From positions 10,036-74,035 of the forward strand of contig CAJUTQ010000096.1 of assembly GCA_910589265.1 (NCBI GenBank): 64,000 bases of DNA, read 5' to 3'. How positions within the stretch are numbered: the stretch's first letter is position 1; each line of letters opens with the position of its first letter. Below the pieces are notes generated by a model, which saw nothing but the letters and a program-made list of their open reading frames with translations, ran no database searches and had not been told where the DNA came from. Position numbers and translations under genes: made by a program. Shown one piece after another: positions 45,088-53,342 of the stretch. Source of the stretch: an uncultured Lachnospiraceae bacterium. Lineage in GTDB: Bacteria; Bacillota; Clostridia; Lachnospirales; Lachnospiraceae.

Positions 45088-45414
45088 ATGTTCTGTTTCG
45101 ATTATAGAAATGTTTATTGCATTGTAAAGCCAAAACGAGAGGAAACTTACCTGTTTTTCGTGGCAGATAGTAAAAAGTTGAAACAATACTATCAAACGAT
45201 TGCATCCGAAATCAAGATTTATTATAATAGTAATACTTAAATGAACAAGGAGATGTCCCATCTAATTCAGGAAAATGGCGTCCCTTTTCCTATGACAGAA
45301 GATGTTCTGCCAAATATTCTTATAGAAAATGGACTCTGCCAAACATGGGGAAAGCGTTTGTATAAACTATTAAATCATGTTATAATCGATCTAGTGAAAA
45401 AGGATGAATTTTAG
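45088..45414 (+). pseudogene. Short open frame split by one stop codon; possible decayed gene
   Basis: A single frame is open from ATG at 45088 to TAG at 45414 except for one TAA at 45238, which is immediately followed by ATG at 45241. The two halves (50 and 57 residues) have protein-like composition: VKPKREETYLFFVADSKKL in the first and NGVPFPMTEDVLPNILIENG in the second. An AAGG lies 8 bases before the first ATG. I do not recognise the family. It could be one gene broken by a nonsense mutation, or two small overlapping genes. It ends 52 bases before the hybrid kinase. Confidence 0.4.
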
Positions 45415-45466
45415 TGGTAAAAGTAGGGAAAGAGATGCCCATATAGATAAGGAAAAGGGGATGTGA

Positions 45467-48016
45467 ATGGTGGTAAGCAAGACAAAAAATTTGCTTTTCA
45501 TTAGTTTTACTTGTCTCATTGCTATATGTATTGCTGTTTTTACTTGGATAACCATTACTATGGCAAAGAGGAGTGAGGCGTCTATTAGCGATATTGGCAT
45601 GATTTATATGTCTGAGATGAGTAAGCAGATGCAGCAGAAATTTTCTGCAATTATTGATCTGCGTTTGTCCCAGGTAAGAGGTATTGTGGGGAGGACAAAT
45701 CCCGATACGTCTTTGTATGGAGAGGATATGCTCGAGGAACTGGCCCTTAGCGCTAATATCCGAGGATTCACTTATTTAGGTCTGTATACAAAAGAGGGAG
45801 AATGCGAGGTTGTTTACGGTAAGCCAGTAGTCCTTTGGGACAGCAGCGAATTTCTCAAAGAGTTATCCCAAGAGAAAAGCAGGGTGACCAGCGGTCATGA
45901 TGAAGATGGAGAACGCCTTTTAATATTAGGCATTAAAGCAGGCTACAAAATGGAAGGAGGAAAAGAAAGCATGGGACTTGTGGCAGGACTGCCCATGTCA
46001 TATCTCCAGACTGCCCTTACTCTTGATGGAGGGGATTCCCTTGTGTATTCCCATGTAATCCATGGAAATGGCGATTATGTAATTAGAACGGGAGACGCTT
46101 TTAGAGATAGTTATTTTGAGCGTATTAAAAAAATTTACCAGGAACATAAAGGTAAAACGCCAGAGGATTATGTGGATGAATTTAAAAAGGCAATTGCGGC
46201 TCATGAGGATTATTCAACATTGGTAATGGTAGACGGAGTGCACCGCCATATTTACTCATCGCCTCTTTCTCATTCAGACTGGTATTTAGTATGCGTAATG
46301 CCTTATGGAATGCTGGATGACGCTATTCATGATTTAGGAGCTCAAAGAGTTCTTATCATTATCAGTGCCTGCAGTATTGTTTTACTGACAATTTTGATTA
46401 TTTTCCGATTATATTACCGTATAACGCAACAGCAATTAAGAAGTCTGGATGAGGCGAAGGAGGAAGCAGTCAGGGCCAATCGGGCGAAAAGCGAATTTCT
46501 CTCAAATATGAGCCATGACATTCGCACCCCTATGAATGGAATTGTAGGAATGACAGCCATTGCTATAGCCAATATCCAAGATCCTATCAGGGTGAAGGAC
46601 TGTCTTGCAAAAATTACTTTATCTAGCAAACACTTGCTTGGATTAATAAATGACGTTTTGGATATGTCAAAAATTGAGAGCGGAAATCTTTCCTTAAACG
46701 TCCACCAAATTTCTCTTCAGGAAACAATGGAAAATATTGTTAATATTGTACAGTCTCAAGTGGAAGCAAAACATCAGCATTTTGATATATTTATTGAAAA
46801 CATTGTGACCGAGAATGTGTATTGTGACAGTGTGCGTCTAAACCAAATATTAATTAACCTATTATCCAATGCAGTAAAATTTACTCCAGAAGGAGGGGAA
46901 ATTCACACATATCTTCGTCAGGAAGAATCTCCGAAAGGAGAGGACTATGTACGGTGTCATTTTATTGTAAAAGATAGCGGGGTGGGAATGACCTCTGATT
47001 TTCAAGACAAAATTTTTGAGACCTTTACAAGAGAAAAAACGTTAGAGGTAGAGAGAACGGAAGGGACAGGATTGGGAATGGCTATTACAAAGTGTATTGT
47101 AGATGCCATGGACGGGGATATTGCTTTGCAAAGTAAACAAGGCGAAGGAAGCGAATTTCACATAACGCTAGATTTGGAAAAAGCATTTGTACAGGAAGAA
47201 GATATGGTTCTTCCTCCTTGGAAAGTCCTTGTTGTGGATAACAATAAAGATCTATGTTATAGTGCGGTTTCTGCCCTTAAGGATATTGGCTTGGATGCAG
47301 AGTGGGCCATGAATGGAGAAACAGCGGTAAACATTGTGAAAAAACATCACGAGGAGCATAACGATTACCAAATGGTTCTTTTAGACTGGAAGATGCCAGG
47401 AATGAATGGGGTAGAGACAATGTGTGCCATGAGAAGACATTTGGGGGATGACGTGCCAATCCTTATTATTTCAGCCTATGACTGGAGTGAAATAGAGGAA
47501 GAGGCCTTAAAGGCAGGAGCTCATGGATTTATTTCAAAGCCATTGTTTAAATCCAATTTATATTATCGTCTCAGCCATTATATGATGGAGGAGTCTGGAA
47601 AAAAAGATAAAGAGGAACGTAAGGAGAGGAAATGGGCTGGCAAACGTATTCTTCTTGCAGAGGATAATGATTTGAATTGGGAAATTGCAGAGGATATTCT
47701 CTCAGATGTAGGGTTTTTGTTGGAGAGGGCAGAGAATGGACAAATATGCCTGGACAAATTTCAACAGTCAGAGGCAGGATATTACGATGTAATATTAATG
47801 GACATTCGAATGCCTGTGATGAACGGCTACGATGCTGCCAAAGCTATTCGCTCATTGGAGAGGGAAGATAGACAACTGCCTATTATTGCCATGACAGCGG
47901 ATGCATTTTCAGAAGATATAGAGCATTGCTTGGCATGTGGGATGAATGAACATGTAGCAAAGCCCATTGATATTAACCGGCTCATTGAATTACTAAGTAA
48001 ATATATAGAATACTAA
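45467..48016 (+). CDS. Hybrid sensor histidine kinase with two receiver domains
   Basis: A membrane kinase of 849 residues. A first helix (residues about 9-32) and a second (about 294-316) frame an extracytoplasmic sensor of about 260 residues, Cache-like in layout. The HisKA domain has the phosphorylated histidine near residue 350 (FLSNMSHDIRTPMNG). The ATPase domain has an intact N box (QILINLLSNAVKFT) and GTGLGMAITK. Receiver 1 (about 585-700) has a phosphorylatable aspartate in VLLDWKMPGMNG, but its acidic pair reads VVDNNK instead of DD. Receiver 2 (about 726-845) is complete (LLAEDND, ILMDIRMPVMNG). There is no Hpt domain; one is encoded separately at 50190. Confidence 0.94.
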   Translation: MVVSKTKNLLFISFTCLIAICIAVFTWITITMAKRSEASISDIGMIYMSEMSKQMQQKFSAIIDLRLSQVRGIVGRTNPDTSLYGEDMLEELALSANIRGFTYLGLYTKEGECEVVYGKPVVLWDSSEFLKELSQEKSRVTSGHDEDGERLLILGIKAGYKMEGGKESMGLVAGLPMSYLQTALTLDGGDSLVYSHVIHGNGDYVIRTGDAFRDSYFERIKKIYQEHKGKTPEDYVDEFKKAIAAHEDYSTLVMVDGVHRHIYSSPLSHSDWYLVCVMPYGMLDDAIHDLGAQRVLIIISACSIVLLTILIIFRLYYRITQQQLRSLDEAKEEAVRANRAKSEFLSNMSHDIRTPMNGIVGMTAIAIANIQDPIRVKDCLAKITLSSKHLLGLINDVLDMSKIESGNLSLNVHQISLQETMENIVNIVQSQVEAKHQHFDIFIENIVTENVYCDSVRLNQILINLLSNAVKFTPEGGEIHTYLRQEESPKGEDYVRCHFIVKDSGVGMTSDFQDKIFETFTREKTLEVERTEGTGLGMAITKCIVDAMDGDIALQSKQGEGSEFHITLDLEKAFVQEEDMVLPPWKVLVVDNNKDLCYSAVSALKDIGLDAEWAMNGETAVNIVKKHHEEHNDYQMVLLDWKMPGMNGVETMCAMRRHLGDDVPILIISAYDWSEIEEEALKAGAHGFISKPLFKSNLYYRLSHYMMEESGKKDKEERKERKWAGKRILLAEDNDLNWEIAEDILSDVGFLLERAENGQICLDKFQQSEAGYYDVILMDIRMPVMNGYDAAKAIRSLEREDRQLPIIAMTADAFSEDIEHCLACGMNEHVAKPIDINRLIELLSKYIEY

Positions 48017-48117
48017 GGGAAAAGGTTACAGCCATTATATGCAGTAGGAAGGGATATGACTTTGGGACTTGCAAAAACGTGAAAAAGGGAAACAAGAAAA
48101 AATAGAGCGGAGGATGT

Positions 48118-50148
48118 ATGAGTCTTAGAGAAAACAACAATGGAAGAAAAAAAATTTTAATTGTGGATGATTCAGAGATAAATCGTTCTCTTCTGTCAGA
48201 TATGTTGTCCGATGAATTTGACATATTAGAAGCGGAAAATGGTATGGAAGCAGCAGCAATTCTCCATGTTAGAGAGCACGAAATAGCGTTAATGCTCTTA
48301 GACATTGTTATGCCTGTTATGGATGGATTTGAAATGCTGACAGTTATGAATGAAAACGGATGGATAAAAAGTACGCCAGTCATTATGATCTCTGCAGAAA
48401 CAGTGCCTGCCTATGTAGACAAGGCCTATGATCTAGGGGTTTTAGACTATATTAGCAGACCCTTTGACGAGAGGACGGTGCGAAGGAGAGTTATTAGCAC
48501 CATTATGCTCGCTGCTAAACAGAAGGAATTGTCTTATATGGTGGCGGATCAAATTTATGAGAAGGAAAAAGATAATAGGATGATGATCGAAATTCTGTCT
48601 AATCTCGTAGAATTTCGTAACGGTGAGAGCGGGCTGCATGTAATACATATCCGTATGCTCACAGAACTTCTCTTAAAAAGTCTCATGGAAAAAACAGATC
48701 AGTACAAGATTTCTAAAAAGGATATTCCTCTTATTTGTAATGCCTCTGCTCTCCATGATATTGGAAAAATTGCAGTGCCTATGGAGATTCTCAATAAGCC
48801 AGGACGCCTTACGAAAGAGGAATTTGAAATAATGAAAACCCATTCAGCAGAAGGGGCAAAAATTTTAGGATGCATTCCTATGAGAGAGAAAGAGTCTCTT
48901 ATCCAAATAGGATATCAAATATGCAGGTGGCACCATGAAAGATATGATGGAAAAGGGTACCCTGATGGATTAAAAGGCGAAGAAATTCCAATTGCAGCCC
49001 AGGTGGTGGCATTGGCAGATGTATATGATGCCTTGACAAGCAAAAGGGTATATAAAGAAGCTTACTCCCATGAAAAGGCAATGCAAATGATTTTAGACGG
49101 GGAGAGCGGGAACTTTAATCCTTTGCTCCTTGAATGTTTAATGGATCTTTCTCCGATATTGAAAGAGGAATGGGATTCCCCTCTCACAGGAGAAAATCCT
49201 CAAAAAGAGATAAGGAGTATTGTGGGGCATATAATGGAAAAGGAAGAGCTTGGGGTATCGGAGAGGACATTGCAGCTTTTAGAACATGAGCGTATGAAAT
49301 ATCATTTCCTTGCGGATCTTTCTTCAGAAGTGTTATTTGAATATAGAGCAATGCCAGAAATGATTTTATTGTCTGAGTGGGGAGCCGCATACTTAAATAT
49401 GCCAGAGACCATTTTAAATCCAAGGGAAGAGGCTTTTGGTAATCGAATTTTCTCAAGGAAAGATTTTTCACATCTGTTGGAGAGATTAAAAGGTACAACT
49501 ATTCAAAATCCAGTCATAGAGGAAAACTATTTGCTGAATATAAATAGCTGCCTTCGTTGGAGCAAAGTGATCACCTACTCTATTTGGAGTGAAGGAGAAC
49601 AGCCAAAGTTCGAGGGAGCTATTGGAAAGATTGTGGATATTCACGATCATATGGTAAAGGTGAGTGAGTTGGAACTTATGGCAGCCCAAGATTCTCTCAC
49701 TGGTTTGCTGAATCATGCAGCTGCAAAAGAAAAAATCTCTTCTATATTGTCTAAGGATAAAGAAGGAAAATATATGCTGATTATGGCAGACTTAGATCAT
49801 TTTAAGGAGGCAAATGACCGATTCGGTCATTTATTTGGGGATGAAGTGTTAAGGTATGCTGCTGATAAAATCAGAGCCTGTACCAGAAGTACAGACATTG
49901 TTTCCAGAGTAGGAGGAGATGAATTCCTTGTTTTTATGGAATACCATGAGGAAGGGAAAGCCCAGGTGGAAAGGATTTTTCATCAATTGTCAGGGAGATA
50001 TAAAGAGTTTGTACTTAGTGTCAGCATGGGAATTGTTTGCATAAAAGGATGGGATAAAGATTACAAATCCCTTTTCCACCTTGCAGATAAAGCAATGTAC
50101 AAGGCAAAATTAAGAGGAAGGGGGAGATATTACTTTTACGAAAAATAG
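48118..50148 (+). CDS. Response regulator with REC, HD-GYP and GGDEF domains
   Basis: A protein of 676 residues. The receiver domain (residues about 12-130) has ILIVDDSE and the phosphorylatable aspartate in LLDIVMPVMDG. An HD-GYP c-di-GMP phosphodiesterase domain (about 155-340) has ALHDIGKIAVP and WHHERYDGKGYPDGLKGEEIP. A PAS-like linker (about 390-515) follows. The C-terminal GGDEF diguanylate cyclase domain has DSLTGLLNHAAA, DLDHFKEAND and an intact VGGDEF at about 600. Both synthetic and degradative motifs look active. It starts after an AGCGGAGG site, 101 bases after the hybrid kinase, and is followed by a free Hpt gene. Confidence 0.94.
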   Translation: MSLRENNNGRKKILIVDDSEINRSLLSDMLSDEFDILEAENGMEAAAILHVREHEIALMLLDIVMPVMDGFEMLTVMNENGWIKSTPVIMISAETVPAYVDKAYDLGVLDYISRPFDERTVRRRVISTIMLAAKQKELSYMVADQIYEKEKDNRMMIEILSNLVEFRNGESGLHVIHIRMLTELLLKSLMEKTDQYKISKKDIPLICNASALHDIGKIAVPMEILNKPGRLTKEEFEIMKTHSAEGAKILGCIPMREKESLIQIGYQICRWHHERYDGKGYPDGLKGEEIPIAAQVVALADVYDALTSKRVYKEAYSHEKAMQMILDGESGNFNPLLLECLMDLSPILKEEWDSPLTGENPQKEIRSIVGHIMEKEELGVSERTLQLLEHERMKYHFLADLSSEVLFEYRAMPEMILLSEWGAAYLNMPETILNPREEAFGNRIFSRKDFSHLLERLKGTTIQNPVIEENYLLNINSCLRWSKVITYSIWSEGEQPKFEGAIGKIVDIHDHMVKVSELELMAAQDSLTGLLNHAAAKEKISSILSKDKEGKYMLIMADLDHFKEANDRFGHLFGDEVLRYAADKIRACTRSTDIVSRVGGDEFLVFMEYHEEGKAQVERIFHQLSGRYKEFVLSVSMGIVCIKGWDKDYKSLFHLADKAMYKAKLRGRGRYYFYEK

Positions 50149-50189
50149 TTGAAATAAATAAAAGGAAACCAAGGAGAGGGGGAATAAAA

Positions 50190-50552
50190 TTGACACTCAA
50201 GGAATGTTATGAGGAGATGGAAGGAGATTTTGAAGATGTAACCAGCCGGCTGAGAACGAATGAACGGATACAAAAGTTTTTATTGAAAGTATTAGATGAT
50301 AAGAGCTTTGACTTACTGTTAAAATCAATAGAAGCAGAGGACTGGGAAGAGGCATTTCGGGCGGCTCATACATTAAAAGGAGTTTGCCAAAATCTTGCTA
50401 TTACGAGACTTTATAAATCTGTAAGCCCTCTGTCAGACAGTTTGAGAGAGGGAAAAAGAGATAGTGAGCTTCTGCCTATGCTAAAACAGGTAGAAAAAGA
50501 TTATGAACATATAACAAAATGTATTAAAAGGTTGGAAAAGGAGAAGGAATGA
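50190..50552 (+). CDS. Free-standing Hpt (histidine phosphotransfer) protein
   Basis: A helical protein of 120 residues. The Hpt motif is AFRAAHTLKGVCQNLAI, with the phosphorylated histidine near residue 59. It should pass phosphate between the receivers of the hybrid kinase and a response regulator; the neighbouring REC/HD-GYP/GGDEF protein is the natural partner. The start is TTG with a strong AGGAGAGGGGG site. Its stop overlaps the next gene by 4 bases, so the two are translationally coupled. Confidence 0.9.
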   Translation: MTLKECYEEMEGDFEDVTSRLRTNERIQKFLLKVLDDKSFDLLLKSIEAEDWEEAFRAAHTLKGVCQNLAITRLYKSVSPLSDSLREGKRDSELLPMLKQVEKDYEHITKCIKRLEKEKE

Positions 50553-50935
50553 TGTTGAAAACAGGAATTATAGGAAAACAAATTATAAAAGTTACAGAAG
50601 AGATGACAGCAGAAAAACTAGGCAGTGGGAAGCTGCCAGTCTATGCAACGCCCAATATGATTACTCTTATAGAAAACACGGCCAGCGCCAGTGTGGAAGA
50701 ATATTTAGAAGAGGGACAAGGAACGGTAGGAACTTTCGTGAATGTAAAGCATTTGGCCGCTACTCCTATAGGTATGTCTGTGACATGTGAGACAGAATTG
50801 ACCCAGGTAGATCGAAAACGTCTTGTATTTGAAACCAAGGTGTATGACGAGTCGGAGTTGATCGGAGAAGGGATACATGAACGGTTTATTATTGACAAGG
50901 AAAAATTTATGAAAAAGGCAGAAGGCAAGAAGTAA
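50549..50935 (+). CDS. FlK-like hot-dog thioesterase
   Basis: A protein of 128 residues of the hot-dog fold related to fluoroacetyl-CoA thioesterase FlK. YATPNMITLIENTASASVEEYL carries the threonine and glutamate, and VNVKHLAATPIGM the histidine, of the family's catalytic set. Such small proteins are widespread in gut Firmicutes and are thought to hydrolyse unwanted acyl-CoAs; fluoroacetate is not implied. The coupling to the Hpt gene is odd and its meaning is unclear. The stop codon lies within a hairpin. Confidence 0.85.
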   Translation: MMLKTGIIGKQIIKVTEEMTAEKLGSGKLPVYATPNMITLIENTASASVEEYLEEGQGTVGTFVNVKHLAATPIGMSVTCETELTQVDRKRLVFETKVYDESELIGEGIHERFIIDKEKFMKKAEGKK

Positions 50936-50990
50936 GCTTCTGCCTTTCATAAAATTTTGCAGTATTGGGAAGGGCAAGTCAGCCCTTCCC
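50914..50990. terminator. Two hairpins between the thioesterase and NhaC genes
   Basis: AAAGGCAGAAG/CTTCTGCCTTT (50914-50947) spans the thioesterase stop. GGGAAGGGC/GCCCTTCCC (50967-50990), with a 6-base loop, contains the nhaC stop in its loop. Both genes converge here, so this is probably a bidirectional terminator. Confidence 0.7.
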
Positions 50991-52577
50991 TTTCATAAGG
51001 AGCAAGGCTGGAAATAAAAGAAGCATTCCTATTGGAAGACATATCCAGGGACTTTTTACAAATCCAGCAATAATATAAGTAAGAAAGCTTACGGATGCCA
51101 CCACAAGCACGTAAGGAATTTGGGTTGTTACATGGTTGACATGGTTGCACTGGGCTCCTGCGGAGGCCATGATTGTTGTATCAGAAATAGGAGAACAGTG
51201 ATCACCGCACACTGCCCCAGCCATACATGCAGAAATGGAGATAATCATTAGCTGGGGATTGGAGACGGAAAATACATCGACGACAATAGGAATCAGTATT
51301 CCAAAGGTTCCCCAGGAGGTTCCAGTAGAAAACGCAAGAAAACAGGCTACAAGAAAAATAATAGAAGGTAAAAAATTCATGAGTGAGCCAGCATTTTGCC
51401 TCATAGCGCCAGCAACGAATTCAGCAGCCCCAAGACTGTCTGTCATGGCTTTTAAAGTCCAGGCAAAGGTTAAGATTAAAATGGCAGGAACCATAGCTTT
51501 AAAGCCTTCAGGAAGACATTCCATACATTGGTGAAAAGTTAAAACTTTTCGTATAAGATAAATGATTACTGTAATAATAATGGCGCAAATACTTCCTAAG
51601 GCTAACCCAACAGATGCATCAGAATTGGAAAAGGCAGTGACAAAGTCCGATCCGCCAAAAAATCCTCCTGTGTAAATCATACCAATAACACAACAAAGAA
51701 TGAGGCTAATAATAGGAATTAATAAATCCAACACTCTGCCTTTTGCAGTTTTGTTGTCCAAAGCCCCTTCCTCCTCCTTTCCATCTTCAGAAGGAAGTTC
51801 TTCCCTTTTTGCCTTTTCCTCAAAAGCTTTCATAGGGCCAAAATCTACATGGAGAAGGACGAGGGCGATCATCATAATAATGGTAAATATGGCGTAAAAG
51901 TTAAAAGGGATTGCTTTTATAAAAATAGAAAAACCGTCTTCCCCTTCCACAAATCCAGAAACAGCGGCAGCCCAAGATGAAATAGGCGCAATAATGCAAA
52001 CAGGAGCAGCTGTAGAATCAATGAGATATGCAAGCTTGGCCCGAGATATTTTGTGTCCATCAGTGACTGGCTTCATGACGCTTCCCACAGTAAGACAGTT
52101 AAAATAGTCATCAATAAAGATAAGAATTCCCAAAGCAATGGTTGCAAGCTGTGCGCCTGTACGAGTTTTAATTTTCTCTTTTGCATATTGGCCAAAGGCA
52201 AAGGAGCCTCCCCCTCGATTCATGAGACTGACCATAGCTCCTAAAATAACAAGGAAGATTAATATACCTACATTATAGCTGTCAGACAATACGGACAAAA
52301 AGCCATTGTTAAAAATATGTGTGATTGTACCCTCAAAGGAGAAACCAGAATAAAAAAGCCCTCCCACTAAAATTCCTATGAATAGAGAGCTATAGACTTC
52401 TTTCGTTACAAGGGCTAGTCCAATGGCTACAATAGGCGGAACTAATGCTAAAAAGCTTGCATACATAGAAGGGATATATTCTGTTTCTATTTCTCCTCCA
52501 AAAACAGGGAGGGACAGAAATAAGACAAAAACAAGACAAATCCATGCTCCTCCAAAGGTTTTCTTAAAATAATTCAT
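50979..52577 (-). CDS. nhaC: Na+/H+ antiporter, NhaC family
   Basis: A membrane protein of 532 residues with about 11-12 hydrophobic segments and a charged cytoplasmic loop near residues 255-285. The stretches LALVPPIVAIGLALVTKEVYSSLFIGILVGG and DSTAAPVCIIAPISSWAA, and the late FSTGTSWGTFGILIPI and CGDHCSPISDTTIMASAG, are characteristic of NhaC/MleN-type carriers. These exchange Na+ for H+ or couple Na+/H+ exchange to malate/lactate. The start is ATG at 52577 with AAAGGGGGAAAG; an upstream ATG at 52634 lacks a site. Confidence 0.92.
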   Translation of the reverse strand: MNYFKKTFGGAWICLVFVLFLSLPVFGGEIETEYIPSMYASFLALVPPIVAIGLALVTKEVYSSLFIGILVGGLFYSGFSFEGTITHIFNNGFLSVLSDSYNVGILIFLVILGAMVSLMNRGGGSFAFGQYAKEKIKTRTGAQLATIALGILIFIDDYFNCLTVGSVMKPVTDGHKISRAKLAYLIDSTAAPVCIIAPISSWAAAVSGFVEGEDGFSIFIKAIPFNFYAIFTIIMMIALVLLHVDFGPMKAFEEKAKREELPSEDGKEEEGALDNKTAKGRVLDLLIPIISLILCCVIGMIYTGGFFGGSDFVTAFSNSDASVGLALGSICAIIITVIIYLIRKVLTFHQCMECLPEGFKAMVPAILILTFAWTLKAMTDSLGAAEFVAGAMRQNAGSLMNFLPSIIFLVACFLAFSTGTSWGTFGILIPIVVDVFSVSNPQLMIISISACMAGAVCGDHCSPISDTTIMASAGAQCNHVNHVTTQIPYVLVVASVSFLTYIIAGFVKSPWICLPIGMLLLFPALLLMKGKG

Positions 52578-52720
52578 TACTTTCCCCCTTTTCTTTTGCT
52601 TTTTTTGTTTTTTTACGTTAAAGCAATAACGCATTCTTTCCTATTGTATCATTAAGTGAAGTAAAAAAGAAGTAGTTTTTTATAGATATTTGTAATTTAT
52701 AGATATAGAAAGGATAAAAA

Positions 52721-53206
52721 ATGGTTCGAAGAGGAGAAACAGGTGATATTTCAAAAATGGCAGAAATTTACTGCCAGGACATAAAAGAAACTTATAAAAG
52801 CATTTTGCCCAAGGACTATTTGGAGCATGTGACAATAGAAGAGTCAAAGAAGATATGGTTGAATTTTATGGAGAAAAAAGGACATCTTTGTCTCCTATGG
52901 GAAGAATATGATATTTTGGGATTTGCGGGAATAAAGGAAGATGAGGAAAGAAAGAGATGTACAATGCTATCATCTCTATATGTGGCAAAAGACGCCCAAG
53001 GAAGAGGAATTGGGAAGAGATTAATAGAAGAAGTATTTCAGGAGGCAAGAATGAGGGGGAGTGAATTTGTGTCTGTTTCTGTAGTTATGAAAAATGAACG
53101 GGCCAAAAATATATATGAAGGATTAGGGGCTAAGTATGAAAAGTCTCATATATATTATTTTGGAGTACATCCTGTACAATGTGGAAAATATTTATGGCGT
53201 TTATAG
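52721..53206 (+). CDS. GNAT family N-acetyltransferase
   Basis: A protein of 161 residues. The acetyl-CoA site is visible as SLYVAKDAQGRGIGKRLIEE, the standard Q/R-X-X-G-X-G/A motif, and is followed by VSVVMKNERAKNIYEGLGAKYE, typical of the family's C-terminal strand and helix. The substrate cannot be told from sequence. It stands alone, divergent from nhaC. Confidence 0.92.
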   Translation: MVRRGETGDISKMAEIYCQDIKETYKSILPKDYLEHVTIEESKKIWLNFMEKKGHLCLLWEEYDILGFAGIKEDEERKRCTMLSSLYVAKDAQGRGIGKRLIEEVFQEARMRGSEFVSVSVVMKNERAKNIYEGLGAKYEKSHIYYFGVHPVQCGKYLWRL

Positions 53207-53245
53207 GGAGGGATATGAAGAAAAAGATAGTCATGACAAAAGGGG

Positions 53246-53275
53246 TACCTTGAGGAAGGAAAAGGGCATATACTA
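53246..53275 (+). promoter_or_regulatory. Possible mother-cell (sigma-K/sigma-E type) promoter for the subtilisin gene
   Basis: TACC at 53246-53249 and CATATACTA at 53267-53275 are 17 bases apart, matching the loose sigma-K consensus (mACm, 16-18 bases, CATAnnnTA). The leader before the TTG start would be about 60 bases. The -35 consensus is only four bases, so chance occurrence is easy. Confidence 0.3.
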
Positions 53276-53342
53276 AGGTAAGGAAGAACACAGGGTTTGA
53301 CTGTATAAGTTAAAGTGTGAAAGATAGAGGAGCAGAGGATAC

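Noticed and set aside
44977..45261. A 94-codon minus-strand frame in the gap before the hybrid kinase
   Set aside because: There is no ribosome site or recognisable motif, and the plus-strand frame over the same bases looks more protein-like.
50979..52634. Longer N-terminus for the NhaC antiporter
   Set aside because: The extra 19 residues are lysine-rich, would precede the real ribosome site AAAGGGGG, and have no site of their own.
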